19,730 bases of DNA from an uncultured Eubacterium sp. (GCA_937894585.1 CALBGO010000046.1:1-19730), one strand, 5' to 3'; shown: positions 7,225-14,669, counted from the first letter of the stretch. The notes: generated by a model from the sequence alone, not told the origin. Numbers and translations are program-made.

Positions 7225-8468
7225 ATTTCCGCCTCTTCTGTGCGCTGCTTAATACACGAACACCGTTCTCCCAAATCTGTAATTCCTGTATCGCTGCATT
7301 TCTCACAGGCATATTTGATATCGGTGTAATCCATCTCAAAATTATTCTCTGTCAGCACAATAGCTCGTTCCGCAGTCAGCTCGTCCATCATTGCGTTAAT
7401 CTTTCTGCCTTCTTTTTCCCCTGTTCCCGACAGAAGTACTCTTGAAAGCTGGGCGCTGAGTCTTCGTATTTCATCGTCAATTTCTCTGATTCTCGGCAGT
7501 TTTTCATAAATCTCATTTTTACGCCGCTCAGCTTCTTTTTCTGCTTTTTCTCTCAGATAATCGTAATACTGGTTGAGAACTGCCTGTGTTACTACAACCT
7601 TTGTATTGACATCCACGCCTTTGGACTCGGCTTCGTTCATCCAGTTTTCCAGAACCTTATTGACATAATTAAAGTTAGGACTGGAAATACCGGCTGTTTT
7701 GGTACACGCTTCCAGAACTCTGTCCATAGTATACCCCATTTTGTCAAACCAGGTATCCATCATCTGCTTTTCCGCTTCGGTAGCATTTCTTGTAAAACCC
7801 AATGCTTTCAGAACTCGCTTGTACTGGTAATACCTTTCGTCCATTTCCTGCAGTTTCTCGTTAATCTGATCCGTTGTCATCAGTCCCTCTTCGGTCCAGC
7901 ATCTGACTACACTTTCTATATACCGCAGACTGCTCTTGTTTCTGTCCGCCGCATATTTTACTGCCGCGTACACCACCTCGGGAGACGCGCCGTAATCCGT
8001 AAGCCAGCTTATAATATCACTAAGTTCGTTTGAACCCAAAGTTCTTCCCAAAGTTTTTTCTATATCCTTAAACATGGACTTTATCGCAGGATTTCCGAAA
8101 ACATTCGTATCCTGTTTCTTTTCTTCTCCTCTGACCGGAGCAGTATTTTTACCGTAAAACTGCTCTTTCAGATTGATAAATTCCACGACAAAATCCACGC
8201 TGCCTTCGCTGTCAAAGTAGCGCTTCTTCACTGCGCCGATTTCTTCCCAGTACTTCCATGCATCCAGAACCTGCTTCTCCGAAAGACCAAGCTGTTTCGC
8301 CATCTTTTCCGTACTCATTTCCAGGCCGTATTCCGCATACATACCGGCATACAGAAATACCTTCACATAATCTCCGGGCGCCGCAGGCATATATTCGTTG
8401 ATAAAGATATTTTCCACGCTGGCGTCCAGAAGATAGAAATCTTTAATTTTTTCTTTAATAAAATTCAT
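7197..8468 (-). CDS. DnaD-domain primosomal protein with a DnaI/DnaC-like C-terminal zinc module
   Basis: The product is 423 residues. An N-terminal winged-helix-like DnaD region (about 25-105) is followed by two DnaD/DnaB2-type helical repeats: one around GRTLGSNELSDIISWLTDYG (about 137-200) and one around ATEAEKQMMDTWFDKMGY (about 228-285). These proteins load the replicative helicase with DnaB and DnaI-type partners. The final 110 residues (AEKEAERRKNEIYEKLPRIR onward, ending in C388-x2-C391 and C403-x-C405) match the N-terminal helicase-binding and zinc region of clostridial DnaI/DnaC loaders, but the protein stops with no AAA+ domain. The downstream gene is a peptidase, not a loader. The ATG has an AAGGA site 10 bases upstream. 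Confidence 0.85.
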   Translation of the reverse strand: MNFIKEKIKDFYLLDASVENIFINEYMPAAPGDYVKVFLYAGMYAEYGLEMSTEKMAKQLGLSEKQVLDAWKYWEEIGAVKKRYFDSEGSVDFVVEFINLKEQFYGKNTAPVRGEEKKQDTNVFGNPAIKSMFKDIEKTLGRTLGSNELSDIISWLTDYGASPEVVYAAVKYAADRNKSSLRYIESVVRCWTEEGLMTTDQINEKLQEMDERYYQYKRVLKALGFTRNATEAEKQMMDTWFDKMGYTMDRVLEACTKTAGISSPNFNYVNKVLENWMNEAESKGVDVNTKVVVTQAVLNQYYDYLREKAEKEAERRKNEIYEKLPRIREIDDEIRRLSAQLSRVLLSGTGEKEGRKINAMMDELTAERAIVLTENNFEMDYTDIKYACEKCSDTGITDLGERCSCIKQRTEEAEIWVKKNTKK

Positions 8469-8523
8469 AAATGATTATCCTTGATGTTTAAATTCTTACC
8501 GCCGGCTGCCCTTTTATATAAAA

Positions 8524-8715
8524 CTAAGCCTGATTGTTTAAATCAGCCAGCAGTTTTTCAATATCGATACTGTGTCCGTCCGCTGCCTCGCGGAGTGTCT
8601 CCTGCGCTGCTCCCGGACAGCCTGTGCAAAGAAGACCGTGCTGCTGAAAAACCTGTTCCATGCTGTCGCCCATCTCCAGAACATCGCAGACTTTCATATT
8701 TTCTGTAATTCTCAT
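8524..8715 (-). CDS. DUF1858 domain small protein
   Basis: The product is a 63-residue protein of the DUF1858 (hybrid-cluster-protein-associated) family. It shows the usual helical start (ENMKVCDVLEMGDSMEQVF) and the conserved CxxCPGA motif (C30, C33), suggesting metal or redox binding. The function of stand-alone members is unknown. I chose the ATG at 8715, with a GAGAGG site 9 bases upstream; a GTG at 8739 would add eight residues before the family start. It sits between dnaB and the DnaD-like gene, with 112 bases to dnaB and 55 bases to dnaD, so it may be a small operon with the latter. No promoter is clear. Confidence 0.85.
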   Translation of the reverse strand: MRITENMKVCDVLEMGDSMEQVFQQHGLLCTGCPGAAQETLREAADGHSIDIEKLLADLNNQA

Positions 8716-8757
8716 AAGAAACTTCCTCTCTTTTAACACTCCTTCTGTACCGGATCT

Positions 8758-8776
8758 GTCTCAGATGCTCTGAGAC
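8758..8776. repeat. 8-bp perfect hairpin between dnaB and the DUF1858 gene
   Basis: GTCTCAGA (8758-8765) and TCTGAGAC (8769-8776) pair around a 3-base loop. In the minus direction, that of the genes, no T-run follows, so it is not a standard terminator for dnaB. In the plus direction a T-rich but broken stretch follows. It might be an mRNA processing or stabilising structure between dnaB and the next gene. Confidence 0.4.
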
Positions 8777-8827
8777 TCTTTGTCTTTTTGAAAACCCGCT
8801 GTCTTTTCCTAAGAAGAATTCGAGACT

Positions 8828-10147
8828 TTACGCTTTATCACTGAATTTCGTATATCTGGCTACCCATGTCAAATCTATTGTTTCCGTCGGACCGCTTCGG
8901 TGTTTTGCAATATTGACTTCACAGACGCCCGGTTTCTCAGAATCGTCCGGATTGTAGTAGTCGTCTCTATACAAGAAAATTACCATATCCGCATCCTGCT
9001 CGATAGCGCCGGAATCTCTCAGGTCGGAAAGAATCGGTCTGTGATCCTGACGCTGCTCAGCTGCTCTTGAAAGCTGTGATAAGACAAGAACCGGACAGTC
9101 CATCTCTCTTGCCAGAAGTTTCAGATAACGAGACAGATTACTGATTTCCTGCTGACGGCTGTCAGAAGCCTTGCCTTCTCCCTTCATCAGCTGAAGATAG
9201 TCAATGATGACTAAGTCCAGACCTTTTTCGGCTTTCAGCCTGCGGCATTTATTTTTCATCTCCAGCAGACTGATGCCCGGCGTATCATCGATATGCAGAT
9301 TTGTCTTGGAAAGAGAATCGAGTGCCATATTGATTCTGTCCCAGTCGTTCCGCTCGATATTTCCGGTTTTCAGCTTCTGCATTTCTACTCTGGATTCCAT
9401 AGCAAGAAGTCTCTGACCTAATTGCGCTTTGGACATTTCCAAACTGAAAATCAGAACCGTTGCACCGGATTTAACTGCCGTATTCTGTGCAATATTCAAA
9501 ACAAATGCGGTCTTACCCATAGCAGGACGGGCTGCAATGATGACAAGGTCAGACCGATGCAGACCGCTGGTAACTTCATCGAGCCGCTTAAAACCGGTGG
9601 GAAGTCCCACTACCTGACCCTGCGTCTGAATGGCAGCGTCAATCATTGCAATGTTTTCTATCAGAACTTCTTTAATCGGTGCAAAATCATTCTTCTGCCC
9701 CTTTTGTGCAATTTCGAAAATCCCTTTTTCCGCATAATCTAAAATATCGGCGGCGTCCATAGTTTCTTCATAGCCTTTTTCTCTGATATCCTCAGCAGTT
9801 TTTATAAGGCGGCGGATTGACGATTTTTCCGCAACTATTTTGGCGTATTCCGCAGCATTGACAGACGACGGCGCAAAGGAAGACAGGCTTGCAATATACG
9901 CCCTGCCCCCCACCATCTGTAAGGATTTCCTTTTATTCAGTTCTTCGCAGACCGTTACGATATCTACCGAAACATTGTTCCGAAACAGCTCTACCATAAC
10001 TTCAAAGATTTCTTTATGGGCAGCGTCGTAAAAATCTTCCGGAGCTACAACATCTATAACATCAGCCAAAGCGTCTTTACTCAGCATGGCTGAGCCAAGA
10101 ACGGATTTCTCGGCCTCCGTATTATGTGGTGGAATTTTCTCAACCAT
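8828..10147 (-). CDS. dnaB: Replicative DNA helicase DnaB
   Basis: The product is a 439-residue hexameric replicative helicase (called DnaC in Bacillus) that unwinds DNA 5'-3' at the fork. The N-terminal collar domain begins PPHNTEAEKSVLGSAML. The RecA-like domain carries GLPTGFKRLDEVTSGLH, Walker A AARPAMGKT (205-213), a Walker B segment LVIIDYLQLM and the arginine-finger region LRDSGAIEQDADMVIFLYRD. No intein interrupts it. The ATG has a GAGAGGGA site. It follows rplI by 38 bases, and gdpP-rplI-dnaB is a conserved Firmicutes operon. Its usual loading partner DnaI is not next to it here. Confidence 0.98.
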   Translation of the reverse strand: MVEKIPPHNTEAEKSVLGSAMLSKDALADVIDVVAPEDFYDAAHKEIFEVMVELFRNNVSVDIVTVCEELNKRKSLQMVGGRAYIASLSSFAPSSVNAAEYAKIVAEKSSIRRLIKTAEDIREKGYEETMDAADILDYAEKGIFEIAQKGQKNDFAPIKEVLIENIAMIDAAIQTQGQVVGLPTGFKRLDEVTSGLHRSDLVIIAARPAMGKTAFVLNIAQNTAVKSGATVLIFSLEMSKAQLGQRLLAMESRVEMQKLKTGNIERNDWDRINMALDSLSKTNLHIDDTPGISLLEMKNKCRRLKAEKGLDLVIIDYLQLMKGEGKASDSRQQEISNLSRYLKLLAREMDCPVLVLSQLSRAAEQRQDHRPILSDLRDSGAIEQDADMVIFLYRDDYYNPDDSEKPGVCEVNIAKHRSGPTETIDLTWVARYTKFSDKA

Positions 10148-10185
10148 GTCAATGTCCCTCTCTTTTCAATGACTTTTTACCGCTG

Positions 10186-10629
10186 TTAGTCTGTAACCTG
10201 TACAGTCAGTTTTCCGGATACTTCCGGATACAGCTTTACATCCACTTCAAAAGTTCCCATCATTTTAATCGGATTCTTCATCTGAATCTTTTTCTTATCG
10301 AGAGCAATTCCGAACTGTTTTTTGGTTTCATCGGCAATATCTTTGGAAGTAATGGAGCCGAACAGTCTACCGCCCTCTCCGGATTTTGTTTTGATTACAA
10401 CTTTAATATCGGAAAGCTTTGAAGCAAGTTCCTGTGCTGCAGCTTTGTCTTCAGCCTGCTTCTGAGCCTGAAGAGCCTTCTGCTTTTCCAGACTTCTGAT
10501 ATTTCCGTCAGTTGCTTCGGTTGCCCAACCTTTCGGCAGCAGCATATTTCTTGCGTAGCCGTCGCTGACCTTAACAATCTCTCCGGCTTTCCCTGTACCT
10601 TTTACATCTCTATTTAAAATTACAATCAT
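10186..10629 (-). CDS. rplI: 50S ribosomal protein L9
   Basis: The product is a 147-residue L9 with the canonical N-terminal rRNA-binding domain (MIVILNRDVKGTGKAGEIV, then DGYARNMLLPKG), a long central helix rich in A, K, E and Q, and a C-terminal domain with the conserved GRLFGSITSKDIADE segment. It binds 23S rRNA domain V and helps hold the reading frame. The ribosome site AGGAGGA is strong. Length and sequence are typical. It lies 17 bases after gdpP in the gdpP-rplI-dnaB operon. Confidence 0.98.
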   Translation of the reverse strand: MIVILNRDVKGTGKAGEIVKVSDGYARNMLLPKGWATEATDGNIRSLEKQKALQAQKQAEDKAAAQELASKLSDIKVVIKTKSGEGGRLFGSITSKDIADETKKQFGIALDKKKIQMKNPIKMMGTFEVDVKLYPEVSGKLTVQVTD

Positions 10630-10646
10630 CTTATTCCTCCTGTTAA

Positions 10647-12398
10647 TTACTTTAATATCTCAAGCACCTTTTCAATGACTTCCTCGGGCTCCATGGAAAC
10701 CTGCGCACCCGCTGTAGTCAGATGGCCGCCTCCCCCGAGTTTTTCCATAATAAGCTGTACATTCACATCGCCCAAAGATCTGGCGCTGACTACTGTATTT
10801 CCCTGCGGAGTTCTCCCCGCAACAAATGATGCTTTGATTCCCTGAATCGTCAAAAGCTCATCGGCAACCTGTGAATTGGTTACCTGCGCATCTTCGCTGC
10901 ACCCTTCACAGACGGAAGTTGCGATTCCGTTTTCGTGAAATTCTGCCGCTGCAATACATTTTGCGCGTATTTTGAAGCTTTCCAGATCAGTCTGGAAAAA
11001 CCGCTTCACCTCGGCAGTATCTGCGCCGCTTCTGCGAAGCCATGCGGCAGCTTCAAAGGTTCTTACACCGGTTTTTACTGCAAAACGATTCGTATCAATG
11101 GTCATTCCTGCCAGAAGCGCTTCCGCTTCCATTTTTATCAGGGTTTTTTTCGGTGCCGCATACTGCAGAATCTCACTGACAAGTTCCGACGCCGATGACG
11201 CATACGACTCTATATAAGACAGCGTCGGATTTTCCACACAATCCTCAGCTCTTCTGTGATGATCTATCACTACGATTCTGTCTGTCATAGAAAGCAGATT
11301 GCTGTTTTCGGCAAAACTCTGTCTGTGAGTATCTACAAGAACCACCAGTGTATCTTTATCTGTAACGGACTCTGCCTTTTTATTATTGATAAACTGATAA
11401 TTTTCCGATTCTCTCGCCTGCTTATAGATTGCCTGCAGGGATTCAGGAACTTCATCCAGAAGTATATAAGATGTACGGTTATGCATAGCGCACATTCTGT
11501 TGATACCCAAAGCTGCGCCGAAACAGTCCATATCCGGATGCTTATGCCCCATAATCACCACTCGCTTGGACTGAACAATCAGCTGCTTCAAGGCGTGAGC
11601 TACTACCCTTGATTTTCCCTTGTTTCCTTTTTCTACAGTCTGCAGTTTGCCACCGTAATATTCTATTTTGTTGAAGCGCTTGACAACAGCCTGATCTCCT
11701 CCCCTTCCGAGCGCAAGGTCCATAGCCGCCCGGGAAAACTCCTCTGTCTCCAGCAAAGTCTTACCGCCCATACCGATTCCCAGAGAAAGACTCATGGGAA
11801 AATCTGCTTCTGTTTCTATCTGGCGGATTTCATCAAGAATTCCGAATCGGTTTTCTATCATTTTATCAAGATAAGAGCTCTGAAAATAAAAAACATACTG
11901 GGAATCATTGAGTTTGTTGATAGAGCCGTTGTTTCTGGCAGCCCACTGACGAATCATACTGTCCGCAGCCGCTGTAATGCGCATACGCATCTCGGGAAGC
12001 GTACTTGCGGCAAACTCGTCATAATTATCGACATTGACCCGGCAGACACAAATTTTTTCTTCATTATATCTGTCTTTCAGGTTTTCGAAATTGGTGACAT
12101 CGTAGAAGAAAACAAGGAGATTTGATTCTTCATTCTCAGCCTCTTCTCTGCTCACCATCAGTTTAAAACACTTTCCGTTTCTCTCTAAGGTGCAGCCCGT
12201 CTTTTCCGCTGCCCCGCTATAAAGGTCGGAAACTTTTACCCCCGTCAGCGCAAAAAAATCTGCGTCTTCAATTCCATCGTAAATAAACACCTCACCGATG
12301 TGTTCGTTGGCGCTCACAACTTTACCTTTACTGTTTACGATGCATAAAGGCAAAGGTATTTTAGATGAAATTTCTTTCCCAAATAAAGTTTCTGGCAT
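10647..12398 (-). CDS. gdpP: GdpP-type cyclic-di-AMP phosphodiesterase lacking the membrane anchor
   Basis: The product is 583 residues from this start. It has a PAS domain (about 10-105), a degenerate GGDEF domain (about 113-250, LNDSQYVF where the GGDEF signature would be) and a DHH-DHHA1 phosphodiesterase (about 275-583). DHH metal ligands are visible: HxxxDxD in GHKHPDMDC, D in VDTHR, IDHHR and DTNRF; GGGGHLTTAG marks DHHA1. It should hydrolyse c-di-AMP to pApA. Usual GdpP has two N-terminal membrane helices; here the protein opens directly into PAS, and an in-frame stop lies 15 codons before the first possible start. I prefer the ATG at 12398, with AGGA 8 bases upstream; the ATG at 12413 adds five residues but has no ribosome site. 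It heads the rplI-dnaB operon. Confidence 0.93.
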   Translation of the reverse strand: MPETLFGKEISSKIPLPLCIVNSKGKVVSANEHIGEVFIYDGIEDADFFALTGVKVSDLYSGAAEKTGCTLERNGKCFKLMVSREEAENEESNLLVFFYDVTNFENLKDRYNEEKICVCRVNVDNYDEFAASTLPEMRMRITAAADSMIRQWAARNNGSINKLNDSQYVFYFQSSYLDKMIENRFGILDEIRQIETEADFPMSLSLGIGMGGKTLLETEEFSRAAMDLALGRGGDQAVVKRFNKIEYYGGKLQTVEKGNKGKSRVVAHALKQLIVQSKRVVIMGHKHPDMDCFGAALGINRMCAMHNRTSYILLDEVPESLQAIYKQARESENYQFINNKKAESVTDKDTLVVLVDTHRQSFAENSNLLSMTDRIVVIDHHRRAEDCVENPTLSYIESYASSASELVSEILQYAAPKKTLIKMEAEALLAGMTIDTNRFAVKTGVRTFEAAAWLRRSGADTAEVKRFFQTDLESFKIRAKCIAAAEFHENGIATSVCEGCSEDAQVTNSQVADELLTIQGIKASFVAGRTPQGNTVVSARSLGDVNVQLIMEKLGGGGHLTTAGAQVSMEPEEVIEKVLEILK

Positions 12399-12418
12399 TT
12401 CCTTAATCCTCATTACAG

Positions 12419-12439
12419 CGCATGAAACTAATGCGATAT
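12419..12439 (-). promoter_or_regulatory. Small inverted repeats at the end of the gdpP leader
   Basis: CGCAT (12419-12423) and ATGCG (12431-12435) pair around a 7-base loop just before the gdpP start. An adjacent ATATC/GATAT pair (12435-12452 area) could extend the structure. They fall in the 5' leader and might affect translation initiation, but both stems are short and could be chance. Confidence 0.25.
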
Positions 12440-12519
12440 GTTTTAATATATCACATCAAACGCTTTTCTTCGTGTTGTTTTTGTGATAATTACCTAACTA
12501 CGCAGGTACTGTATCCTAT

Positions 12520-12548
12520 AGTATACCACAAATATGCCTGACGGTCTA
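12520..12548 (-). promoter_or_regulatory. Probable sigma-A extended -10 promoter for gdpP-rplI-dnaB
   Basis: On the minus strand there is TAGACC (12548-12543), a 17-base spacer and TATACT (12525-12520) directly preceded by TGG. The -35 matches consensus at four of six positions and the -10 at five of six, with the TGn extension. The predicted start is near 12512, leaving a leader of about 100 bases. It is the best promoter in the parB-gdpP gap. Confidence 0.7.
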
Positions 12549-12781
12549 CAGCTAAAGCATTGGGAAGCAGCATACATCATTGAAAAAACTGCATAGAAAC
12601 GCCCGGTAAATTCAGATCCCACCGTGAGAGTAATCTGCGCTTTGGTAGATTTATGCAGAAGAAATTCAGCTGATTCAAATCCGCAAATCCAATCCAAAAA
12701 GAGTTTCTTACCCACACCGTCCTGCCTTTAATCATTGCTGTGACCGACTGTCTTTTGTGCGTTAAAAAATCCCGGATACAG

Positions 12782-12811
12782 AAAACGCCCTCGGATAAAG
12801 GGCGCTTTTTT
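12782..12811 (-). terminator. Rho-independent terminator after parB
   Basis: CGCCCT (12786-12791) and AGGGCG (12799-12804) form a 6-bp GC-rich stem with a 7-base loop, flanked by A residues on one side and T residues on the other, so it can work in both directions. It lies about 60 bases after the parB stop, beyond the second parS. Confidence 0.75.
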
Positions 12812-12847
12812 CAAGTATTTTTTTCGATTACACGATCAGCTCATATA

Positions 12848-12863
12848 TGTTTCATGTGAAACA
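12848..12863. other. parS: parS-like ParB-binding site
   Basis: TGTTTCATGTGAAACA matches the Firmicutes parS consensus TGTTTCACGTGAAACA at 15 of 16 positions, with T for C at a central position. It lies 7 bases after the parB stop. Together with the perfect site at 14642 it brackets the parAB genes, as expected for a nucleation site of the ParB-CTP sliding clamp near the origin. Confidence 0.85.
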
Positions 12864-12870
12864 CATCGTC

Positions 12871-13782
12871 TTACTCCACAGATTTCAACATATCTATCAG
12901 TCGGTTCAATTCATCTGTACTATAATATTCCAGTTTGATTGTTCCCTTCCTGCCTTTCTGATCGATGGAAACTTTCGTTCCGAAAATGTTCTTCAATTCA
13001 CTTTCAACATGAAGGGTATCTGCGCTTTTGGTTTTTTTAGCACTTTTCTTTTTTGGTTTTCCCGCTGCCTGCACAAGCTCTTCTACCTTACGCACAGACA
13101 AACCTTCTTCTATGATTTTTCTGCACAAATCGGCCTGCAGCTTTCTGTCTTCTACAGGAATCAAAGCTCTGGCATGACCTGTTGTCAGTTTTCCCTCCAT
13201 CACCAGATTCTGAATCTGTTCCGGTAATTTTAGAAGTCGAAGCGCATTGGTGATATACGGTCTGCTCTTGCTTACACTTTTGGAGACTTCCTCTTGTGTC
13301 AATCCGTATGTCTTTATCATCTGATGCAGCCCTTCCGCTTCTTCAATAGGATTTAAATCTTCACGCTGCATATTTTCGATAATAGCGACCAGCATATTTT
13401 CTTCGTCGCTGAAATCACGAATCAGACAAGGAACTTCTTTCAGATCAGCCTTTCTGGCTGCTCTCCATCTTCTTTCCCCTGCAACAATCTCATATCCGTT
13501 TCTGCAGTGTCTGACCACCAGAGGCTGAATGATTCCGTGCTCCACAATGGATGCCGACAATTCCGCAATCTTTTCCTCGTTAAAAGTCTTACGCGGCTGA
13601 TTCTCGTTGGGCTTAATATCATTGATATTGATGTAAACCACTGTATTTTCTGTATAATTCTCTGTTCCTGATAATGCAGCATCCTCTTCTGCAGTCTGAG
13701 AAGGTATTACCGGCGCCTGTTCCGCAAAAAGTGCTTCAAGACCTCTTCCCAGTCCCCTGTTTTTGCTCTTCCCGGCTGCCAT
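12871..13782 (-). CDS. parB: Chromosome partitioning protein ParB (Spo0J)
   Basis: The product is a 303-residue ParB CTPase that loads on parS, spreads, and recruits SMC, working with ParA to segregate origins. It has the N-terminal ParA-contact motif (LGRGLEALFAE), the CTP-binding GERRWRAA (102-109) and ENMQREDLNPIEEAE (136-150). The helix-turn-helix KSRPYITNALRLLKLP (172-187) is followed by GKLTTGHARAL, then a basic linker and a C-terminal dimer domain. The residues R174, A180 and G202 in this region are ParB-type rather than Noc-type. The ATG at 13782 overlaps the last base of the parA stop (TAATG) and has GGGAGGA upstream, so I reject the ATG at 13800, which precedes that site. Confidence 0.97.
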   Translation of the reverse strand: MAAGKSKNRGLGRGLEALFAEQAPVIPSQTAEEDAALSGTENYTENTVVYININDIKPNENQPRKTFNEEKIAELSASIVEHGIIQPLVVRHCRNGYEIVAGERRWRAARKADLKEVPCLIRDFSDEENMLVAIIENMQREDLNPIEEAEGLHQMIKTYGLTQEEVSKSVSKSRPYITNALRLLKLPEQIQNLVMEGKLTTGHARALIPVEDRKLQADLCRKIIEEGLSVRKVEELVQAAGKPKKKSAKKTKSADTLHVESELKNIFGTKVSIDQKGRKGTIKLEYYSTDELNRLIDMLKSVE

Positions 13783-14555
13783 TATAATTCTTCCTCCCAT
13801 TCCAGAAATTCTTCCGCAAAATCACGATACGCTTCTGCACCTTTCGATTTTGGATCATACTCTGTAATCGCCATACCGAAACTCGGCGCTTCTGCCAGTC
13901 TGATATTTCTAGGAATTACAGTGGAATAAACTTTGCTTCCGAAATACTTTTTAACTTCCTGCACAACCTGAATTGATAAATTGGTTCTGCCGTCAAACAT
14001 ACTCAGAATAACGCCTTCTATTTCCAAATCTCTGTTAAGACTCTTTTTAACCAGATCAATGGTGCTCATCAGCTGGCTTACACCCTCCAGAGCATAAAAC
14101 TCACATTGAATCGGAATCAGCACACTTTCTACTGCAGTCAGCGAGTTAATGGTTAAAAGTCCCAGCGAAGGAGGACAGTCGATAAATATGTAATCGTAAT
14201 TATCTTTTACCTTCCGAATAGCCTTCCGAAGACGGCCTTCTCTTCCCTCTAAAGCAACCAGCTCTATTTCGGCGCCTGCCAAATCGACACTGGCAGGAAT
14301 AATATCCAGATTCTCAATATCTGTATGAATAATTGCCTTTCGGGTATCGAAATCGTCTTCAATAAGCAAATCGTAAACTGTATAAGGCAAATCTTTTTTT
14401 GAAATACCTATACCGCTGGTTGTATTCCCCTGCGGATCTATATCAAGCATTAAAATTCTTTTATCTTTTAAAGCCAAACTGGCTCCCAGATTTATATTGG
14501 TAGTGGTTTTTCCTACACCGCCTTTTTGATTAAATATTGCTATTGCTTTTCCCAA
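13782..14555 (-). CDS. parA: Chromosome partitioning ATPase ParA (Soj)
   Basis: The product is a 257-residue Walker-type ParA/MinD ATPase. It shows the deviant Walker A KGGVGKTT (11-18) with its signature lysine, the A' motif MLDIDPQGN, the B motif IFIDCPPSLGLLTINSL and the C-terminal IPRNIRLAEAPSFGMAITEYDPKSKGA segment. It binds DNA non-specifically, is stimulated by ParB, and in Bacillus relatives also controls DnaA. The start is TTG, read from the strong GGAGGA seven bases upstream; no ATG exists before the P-loop. It overlaps parB by one base. A -10-like TATAAT lies about 35 bases upstream of the start. Confidence 0.97.
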   Translation of the reverse strand: MGKAIAIFNQKGGVGKTTTNINLGASLALKDKRILMLDIDPQGNTTSGIGISKKDLPYTVYDLLIEDDFDTRKAIIHTDIENLDIIPASVDLAGAEIELVALEGREGRLRKAIRKVKDNYDYIFIDCPPSLGLLTINSLTAVESVLIPIQCEFYALEGVSQLMSTIDLVKKSLNRDLEIEGVILSMFDGRTNLSIQVVQEVKKYFGSKVYSTVIPRNIRLAEAPSFGMAITEYDPKSKGAEAYRDFAEEFLEWEEEL

Positions 14556-14588
14556 CTTACTTCCTCCTGTTAAAAATCTGCTATAATC

Positions 14589-14594
14589 ATTATA
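14589..14594 (-). promoter_or_regulatory. Candidate -10 element for parAB
   Basis: The minus strand reads TATAAT here, 34 bases upstream of the parA TTG. The -35 region 17 bases further up (TGGTAA) is weak. Since noc ends at a strong terminator-like palindrome, parAB probably needs its own promoter and this is the best candidate in the gap. Confidence 0.45.
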
Positions 14595-14629
14595 TATGAT
14601 TTATTGAAGAATTACCACCGTTTTTACTA

Positions 14630-14669
14630 AAAAATCAGAGATGTTTCACGTGAAACATCTCTGATTTTT
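14630..14669. terminator. 40-bp perfect palindrome: noc terminator with an embedded parS
   Basis: Arms of 20 bases pair with no mismatch around a centre at 14649/14650. In the minus (noc) direction the stem is followed by a run of six T (14634-14629), the form of a Rho-independent terminator. The central 16 bases are a consensus parS and the noc stop codon lies within the palindrome. I verified the pairing base by base; termination activity is inferred. Confidence 0.8.
14642..14657. other. parS: Consensus parS site
   Basis: TGTTTCACGTGAAACA is an exact match to the parS consensus bound by Spo0J/ParB. It overlaps the last three codons and the stop of noc. It lies about 90 bases upstream of parA and 1.8 kb from the second parS. 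Confidence 0.96.

Larger units (their letters stand above)
12399..12870. other. Intergenic region between parB and gdpP
   Basis: These roughly 470 bases hold, from the parB side: a near-consensus parS (12848-12863), the parB terminator (12782-12811), a stretch with no recognisable gene (about 12550-12780), the gdpP promoter (12520-12548) and a leader of about 100 bases containing two small inverted repeats. A 73-codon minus-strand frame with a GTG start (12494-12715) crosses the promoter and has no convincing homology, so I do not call it a gene. I see no tRNA, no CRISPR and no obvious riboswitch. Confidence 0.7.

Noticed and set aside
5617..7329. A 570-codon plus-strand open frame opposite the M23 peptidase and yabP region
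   Set aside because: It is rich in Phe, Cys, His, Arg and Ser with no recognisable domain, and is antisense to a gene with a complete LysM-G5-M23 architecture. It reflects the codon bias of the minus-strand gene.
11731..11745. CCCGGGAAAA in gdpP as a possible Noc-binding site
   Set aside because: Only the right half matches the NBS consensus; the left half has four mismatches, so it is probably chance within coding sequence.
12414..12512. Possible riboswitch in the gdpP leader
   Set aside because: About 100 bases with only short stems; I cannot match it to the c-di-AMP (ydaO) or any other known riboswitch pattern.
12494..12715. A 73-codon minus-strand frame with a GTG start and faint resemblance to HPr-family proteins (ITLTVG, FSMMYAAS)
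   Set aside because: There is no phosphorylatable His motif, the frame runs through the gdpP promoter, the ribosome site is poor, and the similarity is too weak to support even a pseudogene call.
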